DNA of 64,000 nt from Methylobacterium platani (GCF_001653715.1 NZ_LWHQ01000006.1:62001-126000); one strand, 5' to 3'; counted from the first letter of the stretch, positions 26,592-36,463 are shown. The notes: generated by a model from the sequence alone, not told the origin. Program-made: numbers and translations.

Positions 26592-27626
26592 TCAGGCCGC
26601 GGCCGAGACCTCGGTCGGGACGGTCGAGATGGTCTTCAGGATCTGCGAGGCGATCTGGTAGGGGTCGCCCATCGAGTTCGGGCGGCGATCCTCGAGATAG
26701 CCCTTGTAGCCGTTGTTGACGAAGCTGTGGGGCACCCGGATCGAGGCGCCGCGGTCGGCCACGCCCCAGCTGAAGGTGTGGATCGAGGCGGTCTCGTGCT
26801 TGCCGGTCAGCCGCATGTGGTTGTCCGGGCCGTAGACGGCGATGTGGTCCTCGCGGGCATCGCCGAAGGCCGTCATCAGCTTCTCGAAGTACTCCTTGCC
26901 GCCGACTTCGCGCATGTAAGCGGTCGAGAAGTTGGCGTGCATGCCCGACCCGTTCCAGTCGGTGTCGCCGAGCGGCTTGCAGTGGTACTCGATGTCGATC
27001 TCGTACTTCTCGCACAGGCGCTGCATCAGGTAGCGCGCCATCCACATCTCGTCGGCGGCCCGCTTGGAGCCCTTGCCGAAGATCTGGAACTCCCACTGGC
27101 CCTTCGCCACCTCGGCGTTGATGCCCTCGTGGTTGATGCCGGCGGCGAGGCAGAGGTCGAGGTGCTCCTCGACGATCTGGCGGGCGACCGCGCCGACGTT
27201 CGAGTAGCCGACGCCGGTGTAGTACGGGCCCTGCGGCGCCGGGAAGCCGGTCTCGGGGAAGCCGAGCGGACGGCCGTTCTTGTAGAAGAAGTATTCCTGC
27301 TCGAAGCCGAACCAGGCGCCTTCGTCATCCAGGATGGTGGCGCGCTTGTTCGACGGGTGCGGGGTCTTGCCGTCCGGCATCATGACTTCGCACAAGACCA
27401 GGACGCCGTTGGTGCGGGCCGGGTCGGGGAAGTGGCGGACGGGCTTGAGCACGCAATCCGAGGAGCTGCCCTCGGCCTGCTTGGTCGAGCTGCCGTCGAA
27501 GCCCCAGAGCGGGAGCTGCTCGAGGGTCGGGAAGCTGTCGAAGGCCTTGATCTGGGTCTTGCCGCGAAGGTTCGGGGTCGGCGCATAGCCGTCAAGCCAA
27601 ATATACTCGAGCTTGTATTTGGTCAT
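26592..27626 (-). CDS. glnII: Glutamine synthetase type II (GlnII, eukaryote-like)
   Basis: This 344-residue enzyme (EC 6.3.1.2) makes glutamine from glutamate, ammonia and ATP in the cytosol. The short length and sequence identify the GSII class, not the bacterial GSI. Visible motifs are YIWLDGYAPTPNLRGKT at the N-terminus, WGFDGSSTKQA, the metal/glutamate site FGFEQEYFFYKNGRPLGFP and DTDWNGSGMHANFSTAYMR. NNGYKGYLEDRRPNSMGDPY closes the active site. GSII lacks the adenylylation tyrosine loop, so control is mainly transcriptional, in keeping with the sigma-54 promoter seen upstream. It is divergent from a DUF2735 gene, a pairing also known in rhizobia. Confidence 0.95.
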   Translation of the reverse strand: MTKYKLEYIWLDGYAPTPNLRGKTQIKAFDSFPTLEQLPLWGFDGSSTKQAEGSSSDCVLKPVRHFPDPARTNGVLVLCEVMMPDGKTPHPSNKRATILDDEGAWFGFEQEYFFYKNGRPLGFPETGFPAPQGPYYTGVGYSNVGAVARQIVEEHLDLCLAAGINHEGINAEVAKGQWEFQIFGKGSKRAADEMWMARYLMQRLCEKYEIDIEYHCKPLGDTDWNGSGMHANFSTAYMREVGGKEYFEKLMTAFGDAREDHIAVYGPDNHMRLTGKHETASIHTFSWGVADRGASIRVPHSFVNNGYKGYLEDRRPNSMGDPYQIASQILKTISTVPTEVSAAA

Positions 27627-28030
27627 CTCGCGTCTCTCTATCAGGTTCCGATGGAGCCCGGGAATCCTCGTCGGCGCCCATCACCCGCCAGCGGCAACCC
27701 CCTCGCTAGCAGGTCCCGTGCCAACCCGGGCCGCGGATGGAACGATCGCCCGGACGAGGCGTTTTCAGCGACCTGCGCCCGGGTCGGACGCCCTTGCGGC
27801 ACCCGTCGTCCCAGTGGCGGCGCTCCCCCTGCCCGGTTGCGCGCCAGGACGCCAGGACGCCCATCCGCGCGCCACACCCACCAATCCGGTCGGAGATGCA
27901 AGCGCGGGCATGCACGAATTTTAGCCAACGACTGATTTTTTCGTGGTCAAACCGCGCAGCGACCGGGCACACTTCGTTACGATCTCAGAGGCCGTCGCCG
28001 GCGAGCGCGGCCCTCACGGGAGGCCAGCTC
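27627..28030. other. glnII / DUF2735 divergent control region
   Basis: A 404-bp region holding the sigma-54 promoter (27708-27723). A TGCA-N10-TGCA dyad at 27897-27914 resembles an NtrC site but has 18 rather than 17 bp and imperfect flanks. An AT-rich patch at 27915-27945 could be the promoter of the plus-strand gene. ORFs across this region on both strands are composition artefacts. Confidence 0.4.
27708..27723 (-). promoter_or_regulatory. Sigma-54 (RpoN) promoter for glnII
   Basis: On the minus strand the sequence TGGCACGGGACCTGCT matches the -24/-12 consensus TGGCACG-N4-TTGCW with GG and GC exactly 10 bp apart; only the first T of TTGC differs. It lies about 80 bp before the glnII ATG, giving a leader of roughly 70 nt. 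GlnII genes of rhizobia are NtrC/RpoN-controlled, which supports the call. Confidence 0.75.
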
Positions 28031-28219
28031 ATGAGCACCACCAGCCCGCGCATCTCCGCGAAGATCTACGCCTTTCCGACCGGCGGCCGCAGCCGCGGCG
28101 GCCGCAACGACTGGGCCGCCCCCGGCCCGGCGGGGCGGGAGCGCGCCCCGGAGATCATGCCGGCGAGCGGCGGCTACCACGACGAGGCGATCCGCGAGGA
28201 GCGCGCGCGCAAGCCGTAG
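28031..28219 (+). CDS. DUF2735 small protein
   Basis: The 62-residue product starts at ATG 28031 with GGGAGG eight bases upstream. It begins MSTTSPRISAKIYAFPTGGRSRG and ends with YHDEAIREERA, the two conserved parts of DUF2735, a short family of unknown function in Rhizobiales that often lies beside glnII. No membrane segment or signal is present. Its divergent position from glnII suggests shared nitrogen control. Confidence 0.8.
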   Translation: MSTTSPRISAKIYAFPTGGRSRGGRNDWAAPGPAGRERAPEIMPASGGYHDEAIREERARKP

Positions 28220-28251
28220 GGCAAGCCGTAGGACCTGTGGCGGGGCGCGCC

Positions 28252-29181
28252 CTACTCGCCGAAGATCGACCAGCCGAGGCGCTTCGTCAGGCGCTCGAGG
28301 GCGATGCGCCCGAGATGGGAATTGCCGGCGGCATCGAGCCCCGGCGCCCACACGGCGATCGAGGCACGCCCGGGAGCCACCGCCAGGATGCCGCCGCCGA
28401 CGCCGCTCTTGCCCGGCAGGCCGACCCGGTAGGCGAACTCGCCCGAGCCGTCGTAGTGGCCGCAGGTCAGCATGACTGCGTTGATGCGCTTGGCCCGCTC
28501 GGCCTGCACCACCGACAGGCCGGTGCTGGGATCGCGCCCGGAATGGGCCAGAAACCGGCCCGCCACCGCGAGCTGCCGGCACGTCATGCTGATGGCGCAG
28601 TGGTGGAAATAGACCCCGAGCGTGTACTCGACCGGATTGTCGATCACCCCGAACGACTTCATGTAGTTGGCGAGCGCGACGTTGCGGAATCCGGTGCGCT
28701 GCTCGGAGGCCGCCACCGCCTCGTCGATGGTGATGCTTGCGTCCTGGGCCAGGTACTGCATGAAGCGCAGGATCTCGCCGAGCGCCTCGCGCGGCTGGTG
28801 GCCCGACAGGATCAGGTCGGTGACGGCGATCGCGCCGGCATTGATGAACGGGTTGCGGGGGATGCCACGCTCGTATTCGAGCTGCACGACGGAGTTGAAC
28901 GGGCTGCCCGACGGCTCGCGCCCGACCCGCCGCCACAGCTTGTCGCCGACCATGCCCAGCGCCAGCGTCAGGGTGAAGACCTTCGAGATGCTCTGGATCG
29001 AGAACGGCACGTCGCAATCGCCCGCCGCCGCCATCGTGCCGTCGGCGCCGATCACCGCGAGGCCGAACTGCCCCGGATCGACCCGGGCGAGCTCGGGGAT
29101 GTAGCGCGCCACCTCGCCGCGGTCGGGACGCTGGCGCATCTCGTCGACGATCTCGCTCACGACGGTTTCGAGGTTCGGCAC
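28252..29181 (-). CDS. glsA: Glutaminase
   Basis: This 309-residue protein starts at GTG 29181 ([15 protein letters not shown]) and is a full-length bacterial glutaminase (EC 3.5.1.2) that hydrolyses glutamine to glutamate and ammonia. The beta-lactamase-like fold is marked by the Ser-x-x-Lys site in [10 protein letters not shown], the segment [14 protein letters not shown], the tyrosine/asparagine region [19 protein letters not shown] and [15 protein letters not shown]. Its placement in the same 3-kb locus as glnII brings synthesis and breakdown of glutamine together. It converges on the small DUF2735 gene. Confidence 0.95.
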   Translation of the reverse strand: MPNLETVVSEIVDEMRQRPDRGEVARYIPELARVDPGQFGLAVIGADGTMAAAGDCDVPFSIQSISKVFTLTLALGMVGDKLWRRVGREPSGSPFNSVVQLEYERGIPRNPFINAGAIAVTDLILSGHQPREALGEILRFMQYLAQDASITIDEAVAASEQRTGFRNVALANYMKSFGVIDNPVEYTLGVYFHHCAISMTCRQLAVAGRFLAHSGRDPSTGLSVVQAERAKRINAVMLTCGHYDGSGEFAYRVGLPGKSGVGGGILAVAPGRASIAVWAPGLDAAGNSHLGRIALERLTKRLGWSIFGE

Positions 29182-29365
29182 GGATCGGGAATCCCGGGCA
29201 GGAGGACGGAGGGTTTCGGGGCGACGGCTTCAGGGCAAGCGCGGCCTTAATCGTGCAAGTTCGAGGCCTCAAGCCGCCGGCCGAAAGTTCCCTCCTCCCA
29301 ACGGGAAGATTTCGCACGATCGATTGGCACCACAGGGAAATCTCGTGCGTTGACGCAGCGACCGC

Positions 29366-30355
29366 ATGGAGCGCGGCGGCAGCACGGGAGCGGCGGAGTT
29401 GGGGCAGGACGGGACCATCGCGATCATCGGGGCGGGCATCGCCGGCGCCGCGGCGGCGCACCGTCTGCGCGAGGCCGGCCGCCCGGTCGTCGTGCTCGAC
29501 AAGGGCCGCGGCCCCGGCGGCCGGATGGCGACGCGGCGCGGCCCGGATTCCCTGCGCTTCGACCACGGCGCCCAGTACTTCACCGCCCGCGACCCGCGCT
29601 TCAAGGCCCGGGTGGAGGACTGGACGACCCGGGGCGTCGCGGCCCCCTGGGGCGGGGCGGAGCGGTTCGTCGGCGTGACCGGCATGACCGCCCCGGTGCG
29701 CGACCTTCTCGACGGGATCGACCTGCGCTGCGGGCGTGCCGTCGGCCGCCTGGTGCGCGACGGACGGAGCTGGCGGCTGCAGGAGGCCGACGGTGCGGCC
29801 CTGTGCGAGGATGCCGCGTTCTCGGCCGTGCTCCTGACCTGCCCGGCGCCTCAGGCCCTGGCGCTGCTCGCGGGCGCCGGAGAGGATCTGCCGGGCGTGG
29901 CCGAGGTGCGCTACGCTCCGTGCTGGACCCTGATGCTCGCGCATGACGGCCCTCCCCTCGCCGATGCGCCGGTGCGGGAGGATCGCGACCCCGACGCGAC
30001 GATCGCCTGGATCGCGCGAAACGACAGCAAGCCGGGACGCGACGGCGGCGGGACCCTGGTGGCGCACGCCGCCCCGGCCTGGTCGCGCGCCCACCTCGAG
30101 GACGCGGCCGAGGACGTGGCCGAGCGGCTGGTCGCGGCCCTGCGGGAGCGGATGCCCGTCGGGGCGATCCGCCACCGCGCCGCCCATCGCTGGCGCTACG
30201 CCGCCGTGGAACGGGCGGTCGGCGAGCCCTGCCTGTTCGCGCCGGAGACCGGCCTCGGCTTCGCCGGCGACGGCTGCCTCGGCCCCCGGGTCGAGTTCGC
30301 CTTCCTGAGCGGCCTGGCGCTCGCCGGGCGGGCGCTCGGGGAGGCGGCGCGATGA
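29366..30355 (+). CDS. Renalase-like NAD(P)/FAD-dependent oxidoreductase
   Basis: The 329-residue protein has an N-terminal Rossmann fold (IAIIGAGIAGAAAAHRLREAGRPVVVLDKGRGPGGRMATRR), where GxGxxG and the following Glu/Asp-Lys bind FAD. It continues FDHGAQYFTARDPRF, which is diagnostic of the renalase/FAD amine-oxidase group, and ends GLGFAGDGCLGPRVEFAFLSGLALAGRAL, the FAD-ribityl motif. Bacterial renalases oxidise dihydronicotinamide isomers; that activity is known for some members and is only inferred here. The start at 29366 is the first Met; a ribosome-binding site is not obvious, and imperfect dyads (AGATTTC...GAAATCT) precede it. Confidence 0.85.
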   Translation: MERGGSTGAAELGQDGTIAIIGAGIAGAAAAHRLREAGRPVVVLDKGRGPGGRMATRRGPDSLRFDHGAQYFTARDPRFKARVEDWTTRGVAAPWGGAERFVGVTGMTAPVRDLLDGIDLRCGRAVGRLVRDGRSWRLQEADGAALCEDAAFSAVLLTCPAPQALALLAGAGEDLPGVAEVRYAPCWTLMLAHDGPPLADAPVREDRDPDATIAWIARNDSKPGRDGGGTLVAHAAPAWSRAHLEDAAEDVAERLVAALRERMPVGAIRHRAAHRWRYAAVERAVGEPCLFAPETGLGFAGDGCLGPRVEFAFLSGLALAGRALGEAAR

Positions 30356-30625
30356 CCGGGGTGCGGGAGCGCACCGCCCGGCCGCCCCGGCCGGGCCAAG
30401 CTCGGCGAGACCACACGTCCCGCCACACCGGGACCATCGTTCCGCCCAAAGGCGGTGCGACACCTCTTCCGATCGGGAGGGGACCCCCCATCGATGCCGG
30501 CGCGGCCGGCCCTCGAAGGTCGGACTCCTCCGGCCCCGCCGCAGCCACAGGGAGCCCATGAACCCGGACCGGGAGGCGCGTAGCCTCGGCGGTCCTCCTC
30601 GAATCCTTCCTATCGGGTGAGTACG

Positions 30626-30769
30626 ATGACAGATGCGTCCCTCTTCCTCCACATCGCCGGGTCGCTGACCTTCGTGGGCCTCGCCGGCCTCGGGATCGGC
30701 CGGGCCCTCGACGCCTGGGTGCGGCAGGCACCGACCGGGGCCGACGACGACGGCGCGCTGGCGGAGTAG
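30626..30769 (+). CDS. Small single-span membrane protein (47 aa)
   Basis: A 47-codon ORF, MTDASLFLHIAGSLTFVGLAGLGIGRALDAWVRQAPTG..., has GGTGAG upstream and one hydrophobic helix (residues about 6-25) followed by an acidic tail (ADDDGALAE). It lies between the renalase-like gene and cinA on the same strand. The family is unknown. The ordered membrane-helix/acid-tail composition is the main support. Confidence 0.5.
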   Translation: MTDASLFLHIAGSLTFVGLAGLGIGRALDAWVRQAPTGADDDGALAE

Positions 30770-30813
30770 GACCTCGTCCGCAGACGCTGCCGACCGAGCA
30801 GGAGGACGACGCC

Positions 30814-31311
30814 TTGCGTGAATCGATGGACAGGGCCGGGCGGATCGCCGCCCTGCTGACGGCGCGGCGGGAGACCGTCGCGGTGGCCGAATCCTCGGCG
30901 GGCGGCCTCGTCTCGGCCGCGCTCCTCGCCGTGCCGGGCGCCTCCGCCTACTATCTCGGCGGCGCGGTGGTCTACACCGCCCAGGCGCGCAGTGCCCTGA
31001 TCGGCCTCGACGCGGCCGCGATGGCGGGCCTGCGCAGCGCCAGCGAGCCCTATGCCGAGCGCGTCGCCACCCTGGTGCGCGAGCGCCACGGCGCGGTCTG
31101 GGGCCTGTGCGAGACCGGCGCCGCGGGCCCGGGCGGCAACCGCTACGGCGACGCCGCCGGCCATACCTGCCTGGCGGTCGTCGGACCGGCACACCGCCGT
31201 CTGACCCTCGAGACCGGCCACGGCGACCGCGCCGCCAACATGGAGGCCTTCGCGGCCGCCATGCTCGACGCCTTCCTGGACGCGCTGACGGAAGCGGACC
31301 GGGCCCGCTGA
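30814..31311 (+). CDS. CinA-family nicotinamide-nucleotide amidase (PncC)
   Basis: This 165-residue protein is a stand-alone CinA C-terminal domain. The start is a TTG at 30814 with AGGAGGA directly upstream at good spacing; the ATG at 30826 would be too far from it. Family motifs are TVAVAESSAGGLVSAALLAVPGAS (catalytic serine region), YYLGGAVVYT and GLCETGAAGPGGNRYGD. PncC hydrolyses NMN to nicotinate mononucleotide and ammonia in pyridine-nucleotide recycling. The sequence diverges somewhat from canonical PncC (SxxGAxGPxGG changed to ETGAAGPGGN), so activity is likely but not certain. Confidence 0.85.
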   Translation: MRESMDRAGRIAALLTARRETVAVAESSAGGLVSAALLAVPGASAYYLGGAVVYTAQARSALIGLDAAAMAGLRSASEPYAERVATLVRERHGAVWGLCETGAAGPGGNRYGDAAGHTCLAVVGPAHRRLTLETGHGDRAANMEAFAAAMLDAFLDALTEADRAR

Positions 31312-31343
31312 GGGGAGCGCGGCCCGAAGAGCCCGCTCCGCCT

Positions 31344-32579
31344 TCAGCCCGGCCGGTTCATCCGGCAGGTGGTCGGCACCACCGTGTCCTTCGTCTCGAC
31401 CCGGCCGGCCATCTTCCAGCCCCAGCCGGTGCCCTCCTCGTCGAAGCGCATTCCCTTCTCCATCGGGCCGAAGGAGGAGACGAACATCGTCTGGAAATAC
31501 TGGTGGTCGTCGGGCCGCACGTAGCCCTCGCTGCCGACATACGGCTTGAGACGGGCCTGCTCGAGCTTCGGCGCCACCTTGCGCGCCTCGGACGAGCCGG
31601 CCTCCTGCATCGCGGTCAGCAGGGCGTTCATCGCGTTGAGGGCGCGCGGATAGATCACCCCGGTGCCGGTGCGGGCCCGGAACGCGGCCTCGAATTCCTG
31701 CGCGGCGGCGTCGCCCTCGTTGGCGCCGCCCTGCGTCACCTCGAACACCCGGTGGGCGAGCCCGGTCTGGCGCACCACGCTCGGACCGCCGGTGCCACCG
31801 GCGTAGTAGGTGTAGAAGCCCGCCTGCAGCCCCGCCTCGGCCGCCGCCTTGAGCAGCAGGTTGAAGTCCTGGGCCCAGTTGCCGGTGATGACCGAATCGG
31901 CGCCGGAGGCCCGGATCTTGGCGATGTAGGGCGCGAAGTCGTTGACCTTCTGCAGCGGCGTCACCTCGTCGCCGACGATCTCGATGTCGGGGCGCTTGGC
32001 CTTCAGCATCGCCCGCGCCTCCCGCCGCACCGACTGGCCGAACGAGTAATCCTGGTTGATCAGGTAGACTTTTTTAATCTCGGGCCGCGTCTTCATGAAG
32101 CTCGTCAGCGCCTCCATCTTGATGTCCGAGTTGGCATCGAAGCGGAAGTGCCAGTAGTTGCATTTCTCGTTGGTGAGCGAGGGATCGACCGCCGAGTAGT
32201 TGATGTAGATGACCTGGCGGTCGGGGTTGCGCTCGTTGTGCTTGGCGACGAACTCGGTGAGCGCCGCGGCGGCCGAGGAGCCGTTGCCCTGCACCAGCAC
32301 CCGGGCGCCGGCATCGATGCCCTTCTGGGCGGCGATCAGGGTCTCCTGCGGGTTGACCTTGTTGTCGTAGGCCAGCACCTCGAAGCGGAAATTCTTCTGG
32401 CGGCCGTTCAGCACCTCGGCCATGTACTGGAAGTGGCGCAGGCCCGCCTCGCCGGTCGGCGCGCCGCCGCCCGAGAGCGGATCGATGAAGGCGATCTTCA
32501 CCGTCTCCTGCGCGGCGGCGGGGCCGCACAGGCTGAAGACGAGGACGGCGCCGCGCAGCGCCTGGCGGATGGGCGTCAT
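31344..32579 (-). CDS. Branched-chain amino-acid type ABC transporter substrate-binding protein (LivK-like)
   Basis: This 411-residue periplasmic protein starts at ATG 32579 with GAGGAGAGG nearby and has a signal peptide ending GPAAAQE. Type I periplasmic-binding features include TVKIAFIDPLSGGGAPTGEAGLRHFQYMAEVLN, VLVQGNGSSAAAALTEFV, KKVYLINQDYSFGQSVRREA and ADSVITGNWAQDFNLLLKAA. The ligand may be an amino acid, amide or aromatic acid. No permease or ATPase genes lie nearby, so it is an orphan binding protein. It converges on cinA. Confidence 0.88.
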   Translation of the reverse strand: MTPIRQALRGAVLVFSLCGPAAAQETVKIAFIDPLSGGGAPTGEAGLRHFQYMAEVLNGRQKNFRFEVLAYDNKVNPQETLIAAQKGIDAGARVLVQGNGSSAAAALTEFVAKHNERNPDRQVIYINYSAVDPSLTNEKCNYWHFRFDANSDIKMEALTSFMKTRPEIKKVYLINQDYSFGQSVRREARAMLKAKRPDIEIVGDEVTPLQKVNDFAPYIAKIRASGADSVITGNWAQDFNLLLKAAAEAGLQAGFYTYYAGGTGGPSVVRQTGLAHRVFEVTQGGANEGDAAAQEFEAAFRARTGTGVIYPRALNAMNALLTAMQEAGSSEARKVAPKLEQARLKPYVGSEGYVRPDDHQYFQTMFVSSFGPMEKGMRFDEEGTGWGWKMAGRVETKDTVVPTTCRMNRPG

Positions 32580-32997
32580 GCTTTCCTCTCCTCTCGGCCG
32601 CGGTCGTCTCGGGTCCCGTCCGGGCCGGCGCCGTCTTGCCGGGACAGAGGATCCGGCCCGGGATCCAATCCCGTCAAGACGAAAACCACGACCGGCGCGC
32701 CGCGGCTCCATCTTACAGGTAATATGCACGTTGTCGGCAAACATATACTTAGACTATACATCATTCATTGATGAAAATTGGAATCATTATAATGAAACTC
32801 ACGTCTTCGATCCGGCGGAGGATCGTTGACACTCGGTTCGGTCACGGCATAAGCGTCGCGGAGACGACGATTCACGACCGGCGATCTTTCGGCGGGGATC
32901 CGTCGGCCGGACGCGACGCGGGACGACCGACCATGTTTCAGCCCGACGCGGCCGCCGCGACGAGGGCGGCCCCGGCCCGCCGAGGGTGCCGCAAGGG
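32580..32997. other. Divergent control region with AT-rich core
   Basis: A 418-bp region between the binding-protein gene and the PepSY gene. The stretch 32710-32800 is strikingly AT-rich compared with its surroundings and contains a promoter-like pair (listed) plus TCATTCATTGATGA and GAATCATTATAATGA words. These faintly resemble iron-regulator (Fur/Irr) boxes but match no consensus well. No supported gene. Confidence 0.4.
32731..32760 (+). promoter_or_regulatory. Putative sigma-70-type promoter of the PepSY gene
   Basis: TTGTCG (32731-32736) and TATACA (32755-32760) are separated by 18 bp in the AT-rich patch upstream of the PepSY gene. The long distance to the start codon (about 240 bp) leaves room for an untranslated leader. 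Confidence 0.35.
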
Positions 32998-34146
32998 ATG
33001 CCGCCGGTGAGGAACGTCCTGTTCCAGTTCCACTGGCTCCTCGGCCTGACCGCCGGCCTCGTCCTGATGGTGATCGGGGCCACCGGGGGCCTGCTCAGCC
33101 TCGAGGACGCGGTGACGGAGGCGCTCAGCCCCGGCATCGTCGCCGTCCCGGTGCGGGAGGGCCCGCGGCTGACGCCGGACGGGCTGGTCGCCCGCCTGAA
33201 GGACGAGGCGCCGGGGCGGCGGGTGACGCTGATGGTCTTGAGCGGCGCTCCCGACCGCGCGGCGCGGGTCCGCCTCGCCGACGGCCCGGGCCGGGGGAGC
33301 GAGACCTACGTCGACCCCTACGACGGAAAGATCCTCGGGCCGGCGCGGGGCGAGGCTTTCTTCGACGACGTGCGGCGGCTGCACCGCTGGCTGCTCCTGC
33401 CCGGCCACGGCGACGGCTGGGGGCGCACGATCACCGGCGCCTCGGCGCTGGCGCTCGTCTATCTCGCGCTGTCGGGCCTGTACCTGCGCTGGCCGAAGGG
33501 CCGGCGCGACTGGCGGGTCTGGCTGAAGCCGGCACTCAACCGCCGCGGCCGGGCGCTGTACTGGTCGCTGCACGCGGTCGTCGGCACCTGGGCGCTGGTG
33601 CTCTACCTGGTGATGGCGCTCACCGGCCTGTGGTGGTCATACGGTTGGTACCGCGACGGGGCGACGGTCCTGCTCACCGGCCGGCCGCCCGCCGCCGCGC
33701 AGGCCCGGGGCAAGGGCTTGGACAAGGGCATGGACAGGCGCGAGGGCGCGCCCGCCTCCCTCGATCCAGCCTTCGCGGCCTTCGCTGCGGCGACGAACGG
33801 GCGCTACGCCACCGCCTCGCTCGCGCCCGTCCGCGAAGGCGAGACGGTCCGCATCCGCGCCGTGGCGCCCGATGCCGCCCATTTCCAGGCCCGCGACGAG
33901 TGGCGCTTCCGCCCCGACGGGAGCCTCGAATCCCGCGACCTCTACGCCGAGCGGCCGCTCGGGCTCAGGCTCACCGGCAGCATGCTCGCCCTGCACGAGG
34001 GCCGCTTCTTCGGGCCGCTCGGGACGGTGGCGTTCACGGCGGCGGCGCTCGCCCTGCCGCTCTTCGGGGTGACGGGTCTCCTGCTCTATCTCGGCCGCCG
34101 CCGCAGCCGGCGGCGCCACGCGATCGCCGCCGCCCAGGCCGCCTGA
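32998..34146 (+). CDS. PepSY-associated transmembrane protein (PiuB-like)
   Basis: The protein has about 382 residues and four membrane spans: [29 protein letters not shown], then [19 protein letters not shown], then [24 protein letters not shown] and, at the end, [24 protein letters not shown] periplasmic PepSY-like part lies between. [33 protein letters not shown] is typical of PepSY-TM proteins that sit with TonB-dependent siderophore receptors and may reduce ferric siderophores. No receptor is adjacent. The start is uncertain: ATG 32998, GTG 32986 or GTG 33007 (the last has AAGGGA at good distance). Confidence 0.82.
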   Translation: MPPVRNVLFQFHWLLGLTAGLVLMVIGATGGLLSLEDAVTEALSPGIVAVPVREGPRLTPDGLVARLKDEAPGRRVTLMVLSGAPDRAARVRLADGPGRGSETYVDPYDGKILGPARGEAFFDDVRRLHRWLLLPGHGDGWGRTITGASALALVYLALSGLYLRWPKGRRDWRVWLKPALNRRGRALYWSLHAVVGTWALVLYLVMALTGLWWSYGWYRDGATVLLTGRPPAAAQARGKGLDKGMDRREGAPASLDPAFAAFAAATNGRYATASLAPVREGETVRIRAVAPDAAHFQARDEWRFRPDGSLESRDLYAERPLGLRLTGSMLALHEGRFFGPLGTVAFTAAALALPLFGVTGLLLYLGRRRSRRRHAIAAAQAA

Positions 34147-34240
34147 GGGGCTCTCCCGCATTCGCGCGAGTTGCCTTTCGGTCCCCACAGGCAGTAAGCG
34201 CACGGGCAGCAGGGCCGCCCGACCGGCGAGAGGATGCCGC

Positions 34241-36463
34241 ATGATCCGCAACGACGTCTCCATCACGCCCGAGCTCGTGCGCCAGCACGGCCTGACCGAG
34301 GACGAGTACCAGCGCTTCGTCGGGCTGATCGGGCGCGAGCCGACCATCACCGAGCTCGGCATCGTCTCGGCGATGTGGAACGAGCATTGCTCGTACAAGT
34401 CCTCGCGCCTTCACCTGAAGACGCTGCCGACCAAGGCGCCGTGGGTGATCCAGGGCCCGGGCGAGAATGCCGGCGTCATCGACATCGGCGACGGCCTCGC
34501 CTGCGTGTTCAAGATGGAGAGCCACAACCACCCGAGCTTCATCGAGCCCTACCAGGGCGCGGGCACCGGGGTCGGCGGCATCCTGCGCGACGTCTTCACC
34601 ATGGGCGCGCGGCCGATCGCGGCCTTGAACGCGCTCCGCTTCGGCTCGCCGGACCATCCGCGCACGCCCCACCTCGTCTCGGGTGTGGTCGCGGGCATCG
34701 GCGGCTACGGCAATTCCTTCGGCGTGCCGACGGTCGGCGGGGCGGTGGGCTTCCACACCCGCTACGACGGCAACATCCTGGTCAACGCCATGGCGGTCGG
34801 CCTCGCGAAGACCGACGCGATCTTCTACGCCGCCGCCACGGGCGTCGGTAACCCGATCGTCTATCTCGGCTCGAAGACCGGCCGCGACGGCATCCACGGC
34901 GCCACCATGGCGTCGGCCGCCTTCGACGCCTCGTCGGAGGAGAAGCGCCCGACCGTGCAGGTCGGCGACCCCTTCGCCGAGAAGCTGCTGCTCGAGGCCT
35001 GCCTGGAGCTGATGGCCTCGGGCGCGGTGATCGCGATCCAGGACATGGGGGCTGCGGGCCTGACCTGCTCGGCGGTCGAGATGGGCGCCAAGGGCAATCT
35101 CGGGGTGGAGCTGAACCTCGACGCGGTGCCGACCCGCGAGCCCGGCATGACTCCTTACGAGATGATGCTGTCGGAGAGCCAGGAGCGCATGCTCATGGTG
35201 CTCAAGCCCGGCATGGAGCGGGAGGCCGAGGCCATCTTCGTGAAGTGGGGCCTCGACTTCGCGATCATCGGCCACACCACCGACAGCTTACGCTTCGTCA
35301 TCAAGCACGGCGGCGAGACGGTGGCCGACCTGCCGATCAAGGAACTCGGCGACGAGGCGCCGCTCTACGACCGGCCGCACCGCCAGAACGCCTACCAGCC
35401 CGAGATCAAGGCGGAGGACGTGGCGGCGCCGATGCGCAACGTCGACGCGCTCACGAGGCTCGTCGGCTCGCCGGACCTGTGCTCGAAGCGCTGGGTCTAC
35501 GAGCAGTACGACCACTTCATCCTCGGCAACACCGTCGAGAAGCCCGGCGGCGACGCCGCGGTGGTGCGGGTCGAGGACGGGCCGAAGGGCCTGGCGCTCA
35601 CCACCGACGTGACCCCGCGCTACTGCGAGGCCGATCCGGTCGAGGGCGGCAAGCAGGCGGTGGCGGAAGCCTGGCGCAACATCACGGCGGTCGGCGGCCG
35701 TCCGCTCGCCATCACCGACAACCTCAACTTCGGCAACCCGGAGAAGCCGGAGGTGATGGGCCAGTTCGTCGGCTGCATCCAGGGCATCGGCGAGGCCTGC
35801 CGCGCCCTCGACTTCCCGGTCGTGTCCGGCAACGTCTCGCTCTACAACGAGACCGAGGGCGTGGGCATCCTGCCGACCCCGTCGATCGGCGGCGTCGGCG
35901 TGGTCGACGACGTGAACCGCATCGCCACGGTGGCGTTCAAGCGCGACGGCGACGCCCTGGTGCTGATCGGCGCCACCAAGGGCTGGCTCGGCCAGTCGGC
36001 GTACCTCGCCACGATCTGCGGCCGCGAAGAGGGGGCGCCGCCCCCGGTCGATCTCGCCGCCGAGAAGCGCAACGGCGACTTCGTGCGCGGGCTCATCACC
36101 TCGGGCCTCGTCGACACCGTCCACGACCTCTCCGACGGCGGGCTGGCCGTCGCGGTGGCCGAGATGGCGCTCGCCGGCAATATCGGCGCCGTGCTCCCCG
36201 AATGCCCGCTGCCGGTGGCCTGCCACGCCTACCTGTTCGGCGAGGACCAGGGCCGCTACCTCCTGGCGGTGGAGCCCGACGCGGTCGCCGACCTGCTCTA
36301 CAGCGCGAGCGCGCAGGGCATCGACGCGGCGGTGATCGGCGTCACCGGCGCCGATTCACTGACCCTGCCGGGCGACGAGATCGTCGCGCTGGACACCCTG
36401 CGCAAGGCGCACGAGGGCTGGCTTCCGGGCTACATGGCGGGTCCGGCGGCCGACGCGGCCTAA
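34241..36463 (+). CDS. purL: Phosphoribosylformylglycinamidine synthase subunit PurL
   Basis: This 740-residue protein is the small-type PurL that works with PurQ and PurS (EC 6.3.5.3), converting FGAR to FGAM with glutamine-derived ammonia and ATP in purine synthesis. Motifs seen are [19 protein letters not shown], the ATP site [31 protein letters not shown] and [20 protein letters not shown]. The second half repeats the fold ([45 protein letters not shown]). PurQ and PurS are not in the window. It begins the purL-bolA-DUF29-grxD series, with a repeat element and about 394 bp before bolA. Confidence 0.97.
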   Translation: MIRNDVSITPELVRQHGLTEDEYQRFVGLIGREPTITELGIVSAMWNEHCSYKSSRLHLKTLPTKAPWVIQGPGENAGVIDIGDGLACVFKMESHNHPSFIEPYQGAGTGVGGILRDVFTMGARPIAALNALRFGSPDHPRTPHLVSGVVAGIGGYGNSFGVPTVGGAVGFHTRYDGNILVNAMAVGLAKTDAIFYAAATGVGNPIVYLGSKTGRDGIHGATMASAAFDASSEEKRPTVQVGDPFAEKLLLEACLELMASGAVIAIQDMGAAGLTCSAVEMGAKGNLGVELNLDAVPTREPGMTPYEMMLSESQERMLMVLKPGMEREAEAIFVKWGLDFAIIGHTTDSLRFVIKHGGETVADLPIKELGDEAPLYDRPHRQNAYQPEIKAEDVAAPMRNVDALTRLVGSPDLCSKRWVYEQYDHFILGNTVEKPGGDAAVVRVEDGPKGLALTTDVTPRYCEADPVEGGKQAVAEAWRNITAVGGRPLAITDNLNFGNPEKPEVMGQFVGCIQGIGEACRALDFPVVSGNVSLYNETEGVGILPTPSIGGVGVVDDVNRIATVAFKRDGDALVLIGATKGWLGQSAYLATICGREEGAPPPVDLAAEKRNGDFVRGLITSGLVDTVHDLSDGGLAVAVAEMALAGNIGAVLPECPLPVACHAYLFGEDQGRYLLAVEPDAVADLLYSASAQGIDAAVIGVTGADSLTLPGDEIVALDTLRKAHEGWLPGYMAGPAADAA

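Noticed and set aside
27897..27914. A firm NtrC-binding site upstream of glnII
   Set aside because: The TGCA-N10-TGCA dyad has the wrong length by one base and lacks the C/G flanks of the consensus, so it is kept only as a weak candidate.
30352..30561. A 69-codon ORF overlapping the renalase-like stop as ATGA
   Set aside because: Composition is Pro/Arg/Gly noise with no Shine-Dalgarno beyond the overlap and no recognisable feature.
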